DNA of 6,468 nucleotides from Paracoccaceae bacterium (GCA_007128865.1 SKWP01000033.1:1-6468); one strand, 5' to 3'; shown: positions 1 through 5,931, counted from the stretch's first letter. Program-made: numbers and translations. The notes: generated from the sequence alone by a model not told the origin.

Positions 1-1
1 A

Positions 2-520
2 GCCTGGGCGGGCGATATCATCGGCATTCCCAATCACGGCCAGCTTCGCATCGGCGACACGCTCACCGAGGGCGAGGCGTTGCGCTTCACCGGGATCCCC
101 TCCTTCGCGCCCGAGCTTTTGCGCAATGCCCGGGCAGGCGATCCGATGAAGGCCAAACACCTGGAAAAGGCCCTGATGCAGTTCGCCGAGGAAGGCGCGG
201 CGCGGGTGTTCAAGCCCATGATCGGGTCGGGTTTCGTGGTGGGCGTGGTCGGCGCGCTGCAGTTCGAGGTGCTGGCCAGCCGGATCGAGCTGGAATACGG
301 GCTGCCGGTGCGCTTCGAGCCCTCGCAGTTCACCTCGGCGCGTTGGGTCGCGGGCGACAAGGCCACGGTCGAGGGCTTCGTGAACGCCAACAAGGGCCAT
401 ATCGCCACCGACAACGACGGCGATCTGGTTTATCTGACCCGCCTGCAATGGGACATCGACCGTGTGGGCCGCGACCACCCGGGCGTTCGGCTTTCGGCCA
501 CCAAGGAAATGCACGCCTGA
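2..520 (+). CDS. prfC: Peptide chain release factor 3 (RF3), C-terminal part, 5' end outside window
   Basis: RF3 is a translational GTPase that removes RF1/RF2 from the ribosome after peptide release. The frame is open from base 2 to a TGA at 518-520, giving 172 residues, about a third of the usual ~530-residue protein. The GTPase domain lies outside the window. What is visible is the C-terminal RF3 region: a beta-barrel-like stretch (GIPNHGQLRIGDTL), then FTGIPSFAPELLRNARAGDPMKAK, a segment around VVGVVGALQFEVLASRIELEY that matches the family's LQFEVL...EYG motif, and the end SARWVAGDK...LTRLQWDI. The family assignment is from recognised sequence. The gene that follows is convergent (hsp20, - strand), so prfC ends its transcription unit here. 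No clear hairpin with a T-run follows the stop. Confidence 0.93.
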   Translation, partial: AWAGDIIGIPNHGQLRIGDTLTEGEALRFTGIPSFAPELLRNARAGDPMKAKHLEKALMQFAEEGAARVFKPMIGSGFVVGVVGALQFEVLASRIELEYGLPVRFEPSQFTSARWVAGDKATVEGFVNANKGHIATDNDGDLVYLTRLQWDIDRVGRDHPGVRLSATKEMHA

Positions 521-724
521 TCCCCGGGCGGGGGCCGCGGCCGGTGGCACAGGCCGAAGCGCGCGCCGCGAGGGACGGGCAGGCCCCTTTTCCCACCGGA
601 GAGGCAGCGTGGAGACCAACGGTTTCCTTCCGCGGCAGCCGCAGATCCGCTTTTCAGTCGCCCTCCAGGCGGGGCACGGCACGGCGCCAGCCCCGCGCGT
701 CGCAGGGGGTCAGCCCACGCCCGA

Positions 725-1141
725 TCAGCCGCGCCCGATGGGCACGCGCCGGCCCTGGGCTTGCTCGCGTGCCGCGCGCGGCACCGTGACGGTCAGCACA
801 CCATCCTTCAGCGCCGCCTTCACCGCGGTATCGTCGGCGTCGGGGGGCAGGCGGAAACTGCGCGAGAAGCTGCCATACTGCCGCTCGCTGAAATACCAGG
901 TATCGCCCTTTTCCTCGCGTTCGGTCTTCTTTTCGCCCTTGACGGTCACCACACCGCCCTCGGCGGTCAGGTCGATATCCTCTTCGGCAACCCCCGGCAA
1001 TTCGAGGCTGATGCGATAGGCGTCCTCGCCCGAGGATGCCTCGGATGCCGGTGCCACCCATTCCGCAACCCGGGTGCCGAACTGGCGGAACGGGTCGAAC
1101 AGGGAAGGCCAAAGCGCCCCGATCTGGGATTTCTCGACCAT
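725..1141 (-). CDS. hsp20: Small heat-shock protein, Hsp20/alpha-crystallin family
   Basis: ATP-independent holdase chaperone that binds unfolding proteins in the cytoplasm under stress. The product is 138 residues, normal for a bacterial sHSP. A short N-terminal arm (WPSLFDPFRQFG, residues 11-22) precedes an alpha-crystallin domain at about residues 38-122. That domain contains ISLELPGVAEEDIDL (44-58), VVTVKGEKK (64-72) and the signature AALKDGVLTVTVPR (109-122). The tail VPI at 133-135 fits the C-terminal I/V-x-I oligomerisation motif. The reading frame stays open far upstream to about 1570, but ATG 1141 is chosen because an excellent Shine-Dalgarno sits 5 nt before it and the protein then begins just ahead of a family-typical N terminus. 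It is divergent from the sugar kinase. I could not find a convincing RpoH promoter or ROSE thermometer in the leader. Confidence 0.93.
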   Translation of the reverse strand: MVEKSQIGALWPSLFDPFRQFGTRVAEWVAPASEASSGEDAYRISLELPGVAEEDIDLTAEGGVVTVKGEKKTEREEKGDTWYFSERQYGSFSRSFRLPPDADDTAVKAALKDGVLTVTVPRAAREQAQGRRVPIGRG

Positions 1142-1146
1142 GACGA

Positions 1147-1155
1147 ACCTCCTTT
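1147..1155 (-). promoter_or_regulatory. Strong ribosome binding site of hsp20
   Basis: Read on the - strand these bases are AAAGGAGGT, a near-perfect anti-16S match, 5 nt before the ATG at 1141. This decides the start codon over the in-frame ATGs further upstream. Confidence 0.85.
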
Positions 1156-1236
1156 CCTTGTCTGCGCTGAACGGTTTGATCATATGCATCGAGCGCCGCG
1201 ACGCCTTGAGCTGCATCAACTCCGCGGTCAGCCCGA

Positions 1237-1265
1237 TTGCCCGCGGCGCGTGGCAGGGATATGGA
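1237..1265 (+). promoter_or_regulatory. Candidate sigma-70-type promoter of the sugar kinase-dtd operon
   Basis: TTGCCC at 1237-1242 and TATGGA at 1260-1265 are separated by exactly 17 nt in the gap between the divergent hsp20 and kinase genes. A start site near 1272 would give a leader of about 27 nt before the GTG at 1299. The match is moderate and was made by eye. Confidence 0.4.
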
Positions 1266-1298
1266 AACCCCGACCCGACGGGAAAAGGGGGCGTATTC

Positions 1299-2222
1299 GT
1301 GATCCTGTGCTGCGGCGAAGCCCTGATCGACATGCTGCCCCGCAAGACCGAGGCGGGCGAGGATGCCTTCATGCCCTGTCCGGGCGGGGCGGTGTTCAAC
1401 ACCGCCATTGCCCTGCGTCGGCTGGGGGCCCCGTCGGGCCTGTGCGCCGGGCTATCGGCTGATCTGTTCGGCGACATGCTGCGCTCGGCTCTCGATGCCG
1501 ACGGCGTGGACCGGAGCCATTGCATCACCACCGACCGGCCCACAACGCTGGCCTTCGTGACCCTTGGCAACGGCAGCGCCGGCTATGCCTTCCATGACGA
1601 AAACAGCGCTGGCCGCATGCTGCGCCCGGACGACATGCCAGAGCCGGGCGCCGGGGTCTCGGCCATGTTTTTCGGCGGTATCAGCCTTGCGGCCGAGCCC
1701 TGCGCAAGCGCCTTTGAAGCGATGGTGCAGGCGGCGGCGGGGCGATGGCCGATCATGCTCGACCCGAATATCCGGCCGGGTCATGTGCGCGACGAGGCCG
1801 GGTATCGCGCCCGGCTGGGCCGCCTGATCGCCATGGCCGACATCGTGAAGCTTTCCGACGAGGATCTGCACTGGCTGGAAGGGCCGGGCAGGCCCGAAGA
1901 TCTGGCCGCGGCGCTGCTGTCGCGGGGGCCGGGGCTGGTTGCCGTAACACAGGGCGACAGGGGCGCGTTCGGTGTCACCCGCCGCGGCAGGGTTGCCGTT
2001 GCGGCCATGCCGGCACGGGTGGTGGATACGGTCGGTGCCGGCGACACCTTCAACGCGGGGATTCTGTGCGCGCTGCATGACGCCCTTTGCCTGAGCCGCG
2101 CGGGGATTGCCGCACTCGACGATGCGGTATTGCGCCGCGCACTGGCCCATGGCGCCAGCGCTGCCGCGGTCACGGTCAGCCGGGCGGGCGCAAACCCGCC
2201 GTATGCGAGGGAGCTGGCCTGA
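1299..2222 (+). CDS. PfkB-family carbohydrate kinase (fructokinase-like)
   Basis: Ribokinase/PfkB-superfamily enzyme that transfers the ATP gamma-phosphate to a sugar hydroxyl; the exact sugar cannot be read from sequence, but the style is fructokinase-like. The product is 307 residues, the normal size. It starts with [12 protein letters not shown]. The N-terminal PfkB signature region is [16 protein letters not shown] with [11 protein letters not shown] (residues 28-61), the central LDPNIRP is at 154-160, [10 protein letters not shown] at 184-193, and the C-terminal signature [12 protein letters not shown] at 243-254 supplies the catalytic base Asp249 and the anion hole. The GTG start at 1299 is chosen because the fold begins directly after it; a weak AAGGGG lies about 9 nt upstream. 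The frame is open further upstream, but those residues overlap the hsp20 regulatory region and do not resemble the family. The stop TGA shares its A with the ATG of dtd, so the two are translationally coupled. Confidence 0.88.
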   Translation: MILCCGEALIDMLPRKTEAGEDAFMPCPGGAVFNTAIALRRLGAPSGLCAGLSADLFGDMLRSALDADGVDRSHCITTDRPTTLAFVTLGNGSAGYAFHDENSAGRMLRPDDMPEPGAGVSAMFFGGISLAAEPCASAFEAMVQAAAGRWPIMLDPNIRPGHVRDEAGYRARLGRLIAMADIVKLSDEDLHWLEGPGRPEDLAAALLSRGPGLVAVTQGDRGAFGVTRRGRVAVAAMPARVVDTVGAGDTFNAGILCALHDALCLSRAGIAALDDAVLRRALAHGASAAAVTVSRAGANPPYARELA

Positions 2223-2698
2223 TGCGTGCATTGCTGCAGCGGGTCAGCCGCGCCTCGGTCTCGGTCTCAGGCGAAACCCTGGCCGGGATCGACGCGGGGC
2301 TTCTGGTGCTGGTCTGTGCCATGCGCGGCGACACCACCGCCGAGGCCGAGGCGCTGGCGGCGCGGGTTTCCAGACTGCGCATCTTCCGCGACGATGCCGG
2401 CCGCATGAACCGGTCGATCCTGGACACCGGCGGATCGGCTCTGGTTGTCAGCCAGTTCACGCTCGGCGCCGATACCGGGCGTGGCAACCGGCCCGGCTTT
2501 TCCCGGGCCGCGGCGCCGGACGAAGGCGAACGGCTGTATCTGCATTTCGCCGCACATCTGGCCGGGCTGGGCGTTCCGGTCGCAACGGGGCGTTTCGGGG
2601 CCGACATGGACGTTTCGCTCGTGAACCAGGGGCCGGTAACCATCTGGCTGGAATGCGCACCGGCGGCGCAATCCGCCGCGACCAAGGGCGCTGATTGA
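2222..2698 (+). CDS. dtd: D-aminoacyl-tRNA deacylase (DTD)
   Basis: Hydrolyses D-amino acids (and glycine mischarged on tRNA-Ala) from tRNA, a chirality proofreading step in the cytoplasm. The product is 158 residues against about 145 for the family; the surplus is a C-terminal tail ([11 protein letters not shown]). It begins [15 protein letters not shown]. Both hallmark motifs are present: SQFTL at 77-81 and the Gly-cisPro motif NQGPVT at 135-140, along with GRFGADM at 123-129. ATG 2222 overlaps the kinase stop, and AGGGAG at 2208-2213 lies 8 nt upstream as ribosome binding site. It is the second gene of a two-gene operon with the PfkB kinase. The link between a sugar kinase and tRNA proofreading is positional only. 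Confidence 0.95.
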   Translation: MRALLQRVSRASVSVSGETLAGIDAGLLVLVCAMRGDTTAEAEALAARVSRLRIFRDDAGRMNRSILDTGGSALVVSQFTLGADTGRGNRPGFSRAAAPDEGERLYLHFAAHLAGLGVPVATGRFGADMDVSLVNQGPVTIWLECAPAAQSAATKGAD

Positions 2699-2723
2699 CC
2701 TTTACACCGGTTTCGGCTAGTTC
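2695..2723 (+). promoter_or_regulatory. Candidate promoter of the DEAD-box helicase gene, overlapping the dtd stop
   Basis: TTGACC (2695-2700) and TAGTTC (2718-2723) are 17 nt apart. The -35 box contains the dtd stop codon TGA (2696-2698). A start near 2730 would leave a leader of about 90 nt before the ATG at 2821, long enough for post-transcriptional control. The -35 box is strong (TTGAC) and the -10 box moderate. Confidence 0.55.
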
Positions 2724-2820
2724 CGCGGCAGCCTGCGCATGCGGCGCGGCACGATGGCGGGACGCCCGGAATTCATGCGTCCCATTTCCCGGCGGCACGA
2801 TGCCGCGAACACGGACGCAC

Positions 2821-4284
2821 ATGACCAAGTTCAATGACCTCAAGCTGGACCCCAAGGTCCTCAAGGCCGTGGCCGAAGCCGGCTACGAAGCCCCCACCCC
2901 GATCCAGGCCCAGGCCATCCCCCACGCTCTCGAAGGCCGCGACGTGCTTGGCATCGCCCAGACCGGCACCGGAAAGACCGCCAGTTTCACCCTGCCGATG
3001 ATCACCCTTCTGGGGCGCGGGCGGGCGCGGGCGCGGATGCCGCGCAGCCTGGTGCTGGCACCGACCCGCGAACTGGCCGCGCAGGTGGCCGAGAATTTTG
3101 ACATCTACGCCAAATATACCAAGCTGACCAAGGCGCTGCTGATCGGCGGCGTCAGCTTTACCGAACAGGACAAGCTGATCGACCGCGGCGTCGATGTGCT
3201 GATCGCCACACCCGGCCGCTTGCTGGATCATTTCGAGCGCGGCAAGCTGTTGCTGACCGGCGTGCAGATCATGGTGGTGGACGAAGCCGACCGCATGCTC
3301 GACATGGGCTTCATCCCGGATATCGAACGCATCTTCTCGCTTACCCCGTTCACGCGGCAGACGCTGTTCTATTCGGCCACCATGCCGCCCGAGATCGAGC
3401 GGCTGACGTCGACCTTCCTTTCGTCGCCGGCCCGAATCGAGGTGGCGCGGCAGGCCAGTGCTTCGGAAACCATCACCCAGAAGCTGGTGGAATTCCGGCC
3501 ATCCCGCAAGGATCGCGCCTTCAAGGAAAAGCGCGCCGTCCTGCGGGCGCTGATCCGGTCGGAAGGCGAAGACTGCCGCAACGCGATCATCTTCTGCAAT
3601 CGCAAGATCGACGTTGACGCGCTGGCCAAGTCCATGAAGAAACATGGCTTCAACGCCTCCCCGATCCATGGCGACCTCGACCAGGCAGTGCGCACCCGCA
3701 CGCTGGACGGTTTCCGGGATGGTTCGGTTAGGTTCCTCATCGCCTCTGACGTGGCCGCGCGCGGGCTCGATATTCCGGCGGTGAGCCATGTGTTCAACTT
3801 CGACGTGCCCAGCCACGCCGAGGACTATGTGCACCGTATCGGCCGTACCGGCCGCGCCGGGCGCGAGGGGCGCGCCTTTACCATATCGACCCCGGCCGAC
3901 GACAAATACCTCGCCGCAATCGAGCATATGCTGCAAAAGAAGCTCCCGCGCGGCGACATGCCCGAAGGCGCCGGGGAAGTGGCCGAGGAAGGCAGCAGAA
4001 CTGCGCCGAAACCCTCCGAAACCGCCGCGCGACCGCAACGCAAGCCCCGCGGCGGCAAGCCGGCCGAAAGGCGTGACGACGACGCGGCCGCGGGGGCCAA
4101 GGCCCCGCCCGAGGCCGCATCGGCCGAGCCCGCGCAAACCCGCCCAGCTCGCCCGGAACGGGGCAGGGGAAGCGACGACAAGGCCGCCAGAAAGGCTCGC
4201 ACCGGCACCGAACCCGTGGTCGGCATGGGCGACCATGTGCCTGATTTCCTGTTGCGGGGCTTCGGTCAGAAAGCCGACGACTGA
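2821..4284 (+). CDS. rhlE: ATP-dependent DEAD-box RNA helicase, RhlE type
   Basis: Unwinds short RNA duplexes using ATP; family roles are ribosome assembly and mRNA decay. The product is 487 residues. RecA-like domain 1 shows the Q motif (PTPIQ, 25-29), motif I AQTGTGKT (46-53), Ia PTRELA (81-86), Ib TPGRLLD (130-136), II DEAD (154-157) and III SAT (185-187). Domain 2 shows IIFCN (256-260), ASDVAARGLD (308-317) and motif VI HRIGRTGRAG (338-347). After about residue 376 comes a low-complexity basic/Ala-Pro tail (about 390-462), then a distinct end VVGMGDHVPDFLLRGFG. ATG 2821 (MTKFNDL) is chosen because this N terminus fits the family; in-frame ATG 2800 would add seven residues and has no better ribosome site. 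All motifs are intact. Its last codons are duplicated downstream at 5519-5610. Confidence 0.95.
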   Translation: MTKFNDLKLDPKVLKAVAEAGYEAPTPIQAQAIPHALEGRDVLGIAQTGTGKTASFTLPMITLLGRGRARARMPRSLVLAPTRELAAQVAENFDIYAKYTKLTKALLIGGVSFTEQDKLIDRGVDVLIATPGRLLDHFERGKLLLTGVQIMVVDEADRMLDMGFIPDIERIFSLTPFTRQTLFYSATMPPEIERLTSTFLSSPARIEVARQASASETITQKLVEFRPSRKDRAFKEKRAVLRALIRSEGEDCRNAIIFCNRKIDVDALAKSMKKHGFNASPIHGDLDQAVRTRTLDGFRDGSVRFLIASDVAARGLDIPAVSHVFNFDVPSHAEDYVHRIGRTGRAGREGRAFTISTPADDKYLAAIEHMLQKKLPRGDMPEGAGEVAEEGSRTAPKPSETAARPQRKPRGGKPAERRDDDAAAGAKAPPEAASAEPAQTRPARPERGRGSDDKAARKARTGTEPVVGMGDHVPDFLLRGFGQKADD

Positions 4285-4375
4285 GGAACCGGGCAACCTG
4301 CCGATCGCCTGTGGGTGGCTGCCCGCGCTCGTCACGGGCAGGCCGATGTCCCTTGCGGCAAGTCAGCAGGCTGCC
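4193..4375 (+). repeat. Long direct repeat, copy A (helicase 3' end plus downstream hairpin)
   Basis: This 183-bp stretch matches 5519-5701 without gaps at a constant offset of 1326 bp. By hand count 167 of 183 positions agree. The central 82 bp (4210-4291 against 5536-5617) are identical, covering the last 25 helicase codons and the stop. All 16 differences fall on either side of this core. Copy A is continuous with the intact helicase gene. Confidence 0.95.
4319..4341 (+). terminator. Hairpin downstream of the helicase, possible terminator
   Basis: CTGCCCG (4319-4325) pairs with CGGGCAG (4335-4341) across a 9-nt loop, 34 nt after the helicase stop and between two convergent genes, so it could end transcription from both sides. 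No T-run follows, so it is not a classical intrinsic terminator. GGCTGCCCGCG at 4317-4327 recurs at 4369-4379 and could give an alternative pairing partner. Confidence 0.4.
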
Positions 4376-5518
4376 CGCGATGCTGCCGCCAGACCAGGGG
4401 CCTATCGGCGCTCGATCACCCCGAACCACCCAAGCCCCTTGTAGGTCTCGAATCCCGGTGTCCGCTGGAACGCCAGTTCCTTGCCTGCAGGGGTCGTCAT
4501 GACCCCGTGATCCGGAGACAGGCGCGAAAGCGGCAACTCCTCGGTCAATACTCCCTGATTGTCAGATGCAGCCAACACGAGGCCGTCTCTATCGGCAATC
4601 ATCACACGACTGCGATCTGAAGAAACCTGCTGCGTTTCGGGTGAGACCACCGATTGTGCCTGACGCTCCCAATCAAAATGCACCGCCAGAACTCCGATCG
4701 GCTGACCGTCAAAACTCCCACCCTCGCGGACAGCCGACGCATAGGTGAGTATTGGATAATCCTGCAACACCGGACAACGCTTGACGCTATCCACCACGTA
4801 TCCGTCGCCATCCCTGAGACGCATCGCCGGTCCAAACCAGGCCTCTCGTGACGCATCATGGGAAGCAACATCGAAATCGCGGCCACAGGACGAGGCAATT
4901 ACACGACCCCTTGAGTCACAAAGCCAGATGTCAATGTAAACTCCATAGACCCTCCATATGGTCTCAAGCCTTGCTGCAACTGCTTTTGCTCGAGCGGGAT
5001 CACCGGTGGCGCAATGCTCGGCCATTATGCCCTCGCTGGCCCAGGAGCGAACATCGCAAGTTCGTTCGTAGAGGTTTCTATCAATGGTGGCGATAACGCC
5101 ACCGGCACGGGCGATGCGGCGCTCGGCATCGGCAAGCGTGGCCATAGCATGGACGCTGTCCTTCAAACTCTGCAATCCGCGAGCAACCTCTGCATCCAAT
5201 TCGGCGGACACACTGTTGATGTCCAGTGAAAGGTCTTTCACCGCATTAGCAACAACCGAGAAGCCGCGGCCATATTCTCCCGCCCGCGCCGCTTCGATCT
5301 TTGCGTTCAACGCAAGAATGCTCATCTGCGACGTAACCTTCTGGATCTGTCGCGTCTTGCGCGCTGCAGCCCGACTTAGTTCCTCCGCTCTATAGGCAAT
5401 ACGCTCGAGGGCTTCAGAACCGGTTTCCGATTCAACCTCTGCCTGTGTGTCATCCAGCATTTCAAACAACTCCCGCGTTCCGTACCGTTCATGTAACGGA
5501 GTCGCGGCCGGGAATATT
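4376..5518. other. Single-gene insert between direct repeats, atypical base composition
   Basis: This is the unique DNA between the two 183-bp repeats. Hand-counted 60-base lines give GC of 33/60 (from 4561), 29/60 (from 4741) and 32/60 (from 5221), against 41/60 in the kinase gene (from 1801). It holds one chemoreceptor-like gene on the - strand, ending 26 bp inside its left edge. I see no transposase, integrase, terminal inverted repeats or tRNA gene. The composition step together with the flanking repeats suggests an acquired cassette. An internal duplication of the helicase tail followed by insertion is an alternative. Confidence 0.75.
4402..5460 (-). CDS. Soluble methyl-accepting chemotaxis-like protein with C-terminal Cache/PDC-like sensor
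   Basis: Probable cytoplasmic signal transducer of the MCP type. The 352-residue product from ATG 5460 starts with an acidic helical stretch (MLDDTQAEVESE). An MCP signalling tip follows at about residues 37-79, with the core ILALNAKIEAARAGEYGRGF (48-67), matching the LLALNAAIEAARAGE.GRGFAVVA hairpin that contacts CheA/CheW in classical receptors. After a helical linker comes IDRNLYERTCDVRSW (126-140), then a region reading like a Cache/PDC domain (YIDIWLCDSRGRVIAS 175-190, REAWFGPAM 205-213, LTYASAVREGG 238-248, IGVLAVHFDWE 255-265, FETYKGLGWFGVIE 337-350). No membrane-spanning stretch is seen, and the order signalling-then-sensor is the reverse of canonical MCPs. ATG 5460 has GGGAG 9 nt upstream; the frame stays open to 5634 through repeat copy B, so ATG 5562 or 5634 are alternatives. 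Convergent with the helicase. Confidence 0.8.
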   Translation of the reverse strand: MLDDTQAEVESETGSEALERIAYRAEELSRAAARKTRQIQKVTSQMSILALNAKIEAARAGEYGRGFSVVANAVKDLSLDINSVSAELDAEVARGLQSLKDSVHAMATLADAERRIARAGGVIATIDRNLYERTCDVRSWASEGIMAEHCATGDPARAKAVAARLETIWRVYGVYIDIWLCDSRGRVIASSCGRDFDVASHDASREAWFGPAMRLRDGDGYVVDSVKRCPVLQDYPILTYASAVREGGSFDGQPIGVLAVHFDWERQAQSVVSPETQQVSSDRSRVMIADRDGLVLAASDNQGVLTEELPLSRLSPDHGVMTTPAGKELAFQRTPGFETYKGLGWFGVIERR

Positions 5519-5519
5519 A
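5514..5519 (-). promoter_or_regulatory. Possible -10 box for the chemoreceptor gene at the insert edge
   Basis: On the - strand these bases read TAATAT, lying across the boundary between insert and repeat copy B. A start near 5507 would give a leader of roughly 47 nt to ATG 5460, including its ribosome site. No good -35 match is found at 17 nt; any -35 would lie inside the repeat. Confidence 0.25.
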
Positions 5520-5520
5520 G

Positions 5521-5610
5521 GCCCGCACCGGCTCGGAACCCGTGGTCGGCATGGGCGACCATGTGCCTGATTTCCTGTTGCGGGGCTTCGGTCAGAAAGC
5601 CGACGACTGA
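5521..5610 (+). pseudogene. Displaced C-terminal fragment of the RhlE-type helicase
   Basis: 29 codons plus TGA in frame, reading ARTGSEPVVGMGDHVPDFLL and then the remaining nine residues of the helicase end. Compared with the intact gene it has one amino-acid change (Thr to Ser, GTG[T/S]E region) and one silent change near its left edge, and is otherwise identical through the stop. It has no start codon or ribosome site of its own and is a remnant. The preserved reading frame says little about selection because the copy is so similar to the parent. Confidence 0.85.
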
Positions 5611-5637
5611 GGAACCGTGCAACCTGCCGATCACCTG

Positions 5638-5672
5638 CAGGTGGCTGCCCGCGCTGGTCGCGGGCAGACCTG
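5638..5672 (+). terminator. Strong hairpin in repeat copy B, possible terminator or structured element
   Basis: CTGCCCGCG (5645-5653) pairs perfectly with CGCGGGCAG (5659-5667) around the loop CTGGT. The stem extends by CAGGT (5638-5642) with ACCTG (5668-5672) past a 2-nt GG bulge, 14 bp in all. It occupies the same place as the weaker hairpin in copy A. There is no T-run. It lies upstream of the chemoreceptor gene on that gene's strand, and downstream of the helicase fragment. Confidence 0.5.
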
Positions 5673-5701
5673 TGTCCCAGCTGGCAAGTCAGCAGGCTGC
5701 C

Positions 5702-5931
5702 GGGTGTTCAGCCCCTGTTTTCACGCGCAGGCTTGGGGGCGTGCGATGCACCGTCATACGGAATCCGTTTGATCGGTTCGGACCACCCGCGGTCCTTTCC
5801 CGCCCGTGCTTCACGAACGGATCAAACGGATCCAGTATCAGATATTGCGCGTCGATCATCTCGATCTGCTGACTGGATGAGGTGGTCACACAGCCGTCGC
5901 CTGCGCCGATCCGTACGGCAATGTCCTCGGG
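5702..5931. other. Intergenic gap between repeat copy B and phnX
   Basis: 230 bp without a convincing gene. A 66-codon open frame on the - strand (GTG 5889 to 5689) runs through the inverted repeat into copy B and resembles nothing I recognise. The only structure I can support is the inverted repeat at 5761-5833. The DNA returns to the high-GC style of the host near phnX. Confidence 0.6.
5761..5833. repeat. Imperfect 20-bp inverted repeat with nested hairpin
   Basis: The left arm GAATCCGTTTGATCGGTTCG (5761-5780) and the right arm CGAACGGATCAAACGGATCC (5814-5833) are reverse complements at 18 of 20 positions, with 33 nt between them. Inside, GGACC (5780-5784) pairs with GGTCC (5791-5795). It lies about 100 bp past the phnX stop on that gene's 3' side, so it could shape the phnX transcript end, but it lacks a T-run. 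It may equally be a dispersed palindromic repeat. Confidence 0.75.

Larger units (their letters stand above)
5519..5701 (+). repeat. Long direct repeat, copy B
   Basis: Second copy of the helicase-tail repeat, 1326 bp downstream of copy A and in the same orientation. It starts abruptly at 5519, where the insert's AT-rich edge (GGAATATT) gives way to helicase coding sequence, and similarity ends at 5701 before unrelated DNA. If the insert arrived by recombination at the helicase 3' end, this copy combines the donor's left arm with the recipient's original downstream sequence. Confidence 0.95.

Noticed and set aside
541..599. Inverted pair CCGGTGG / CCACCGG after prfC as a terminator
   Set aside because: The arms are 45 nt apart with no T-run after the second arm; in GC-rich DNA a 7-bp match is weak evidence.
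1142..1200. ROSE-type RNA thermometer or RpoH promoter before hsp20
   Set aside because: Only a 4-bp AACC/GGTT pairing with the ribosome site was found, and no CTTGAA-like box at a proper distance from a CCATAT-like box.
1074..1298. N-terminal extension of the kinase frame
   Set aside because: It overlaps hsp20 antisense and has no PfkB similarity; the kinase fold begins right at GTG 1299.
1142..1570. N-terminal extension of the hsp20 frame by 143 residues
   Set aside because: The extension runs through the kinase gene and the divergent promoter region, and a near-perfect ribosome site marks ATG 1141.
2773..4335. 520-codon open frame antisense to the helicase
   Set aside because: It is a shadow of a high-GC coding gene. 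The + strand frame carries every DEAD-box motif, while the antisense translation is His/Gly/Arg-rich and resembles no family.
4376..5518. Insertion sequence or classical genomic island
   Set aside because: No transposase, integrase, terminal inverted repeats, short target duplication or tRNA gene is visible; the flanking repeats are far longer than IS target duplications.
5689..5889. 66-codon - strand frame as a small gene
   Set aside because: It runs through the inverted repeat and into repeat copy B, starts at a GTG without a ribosome site, and has no recognisable family.
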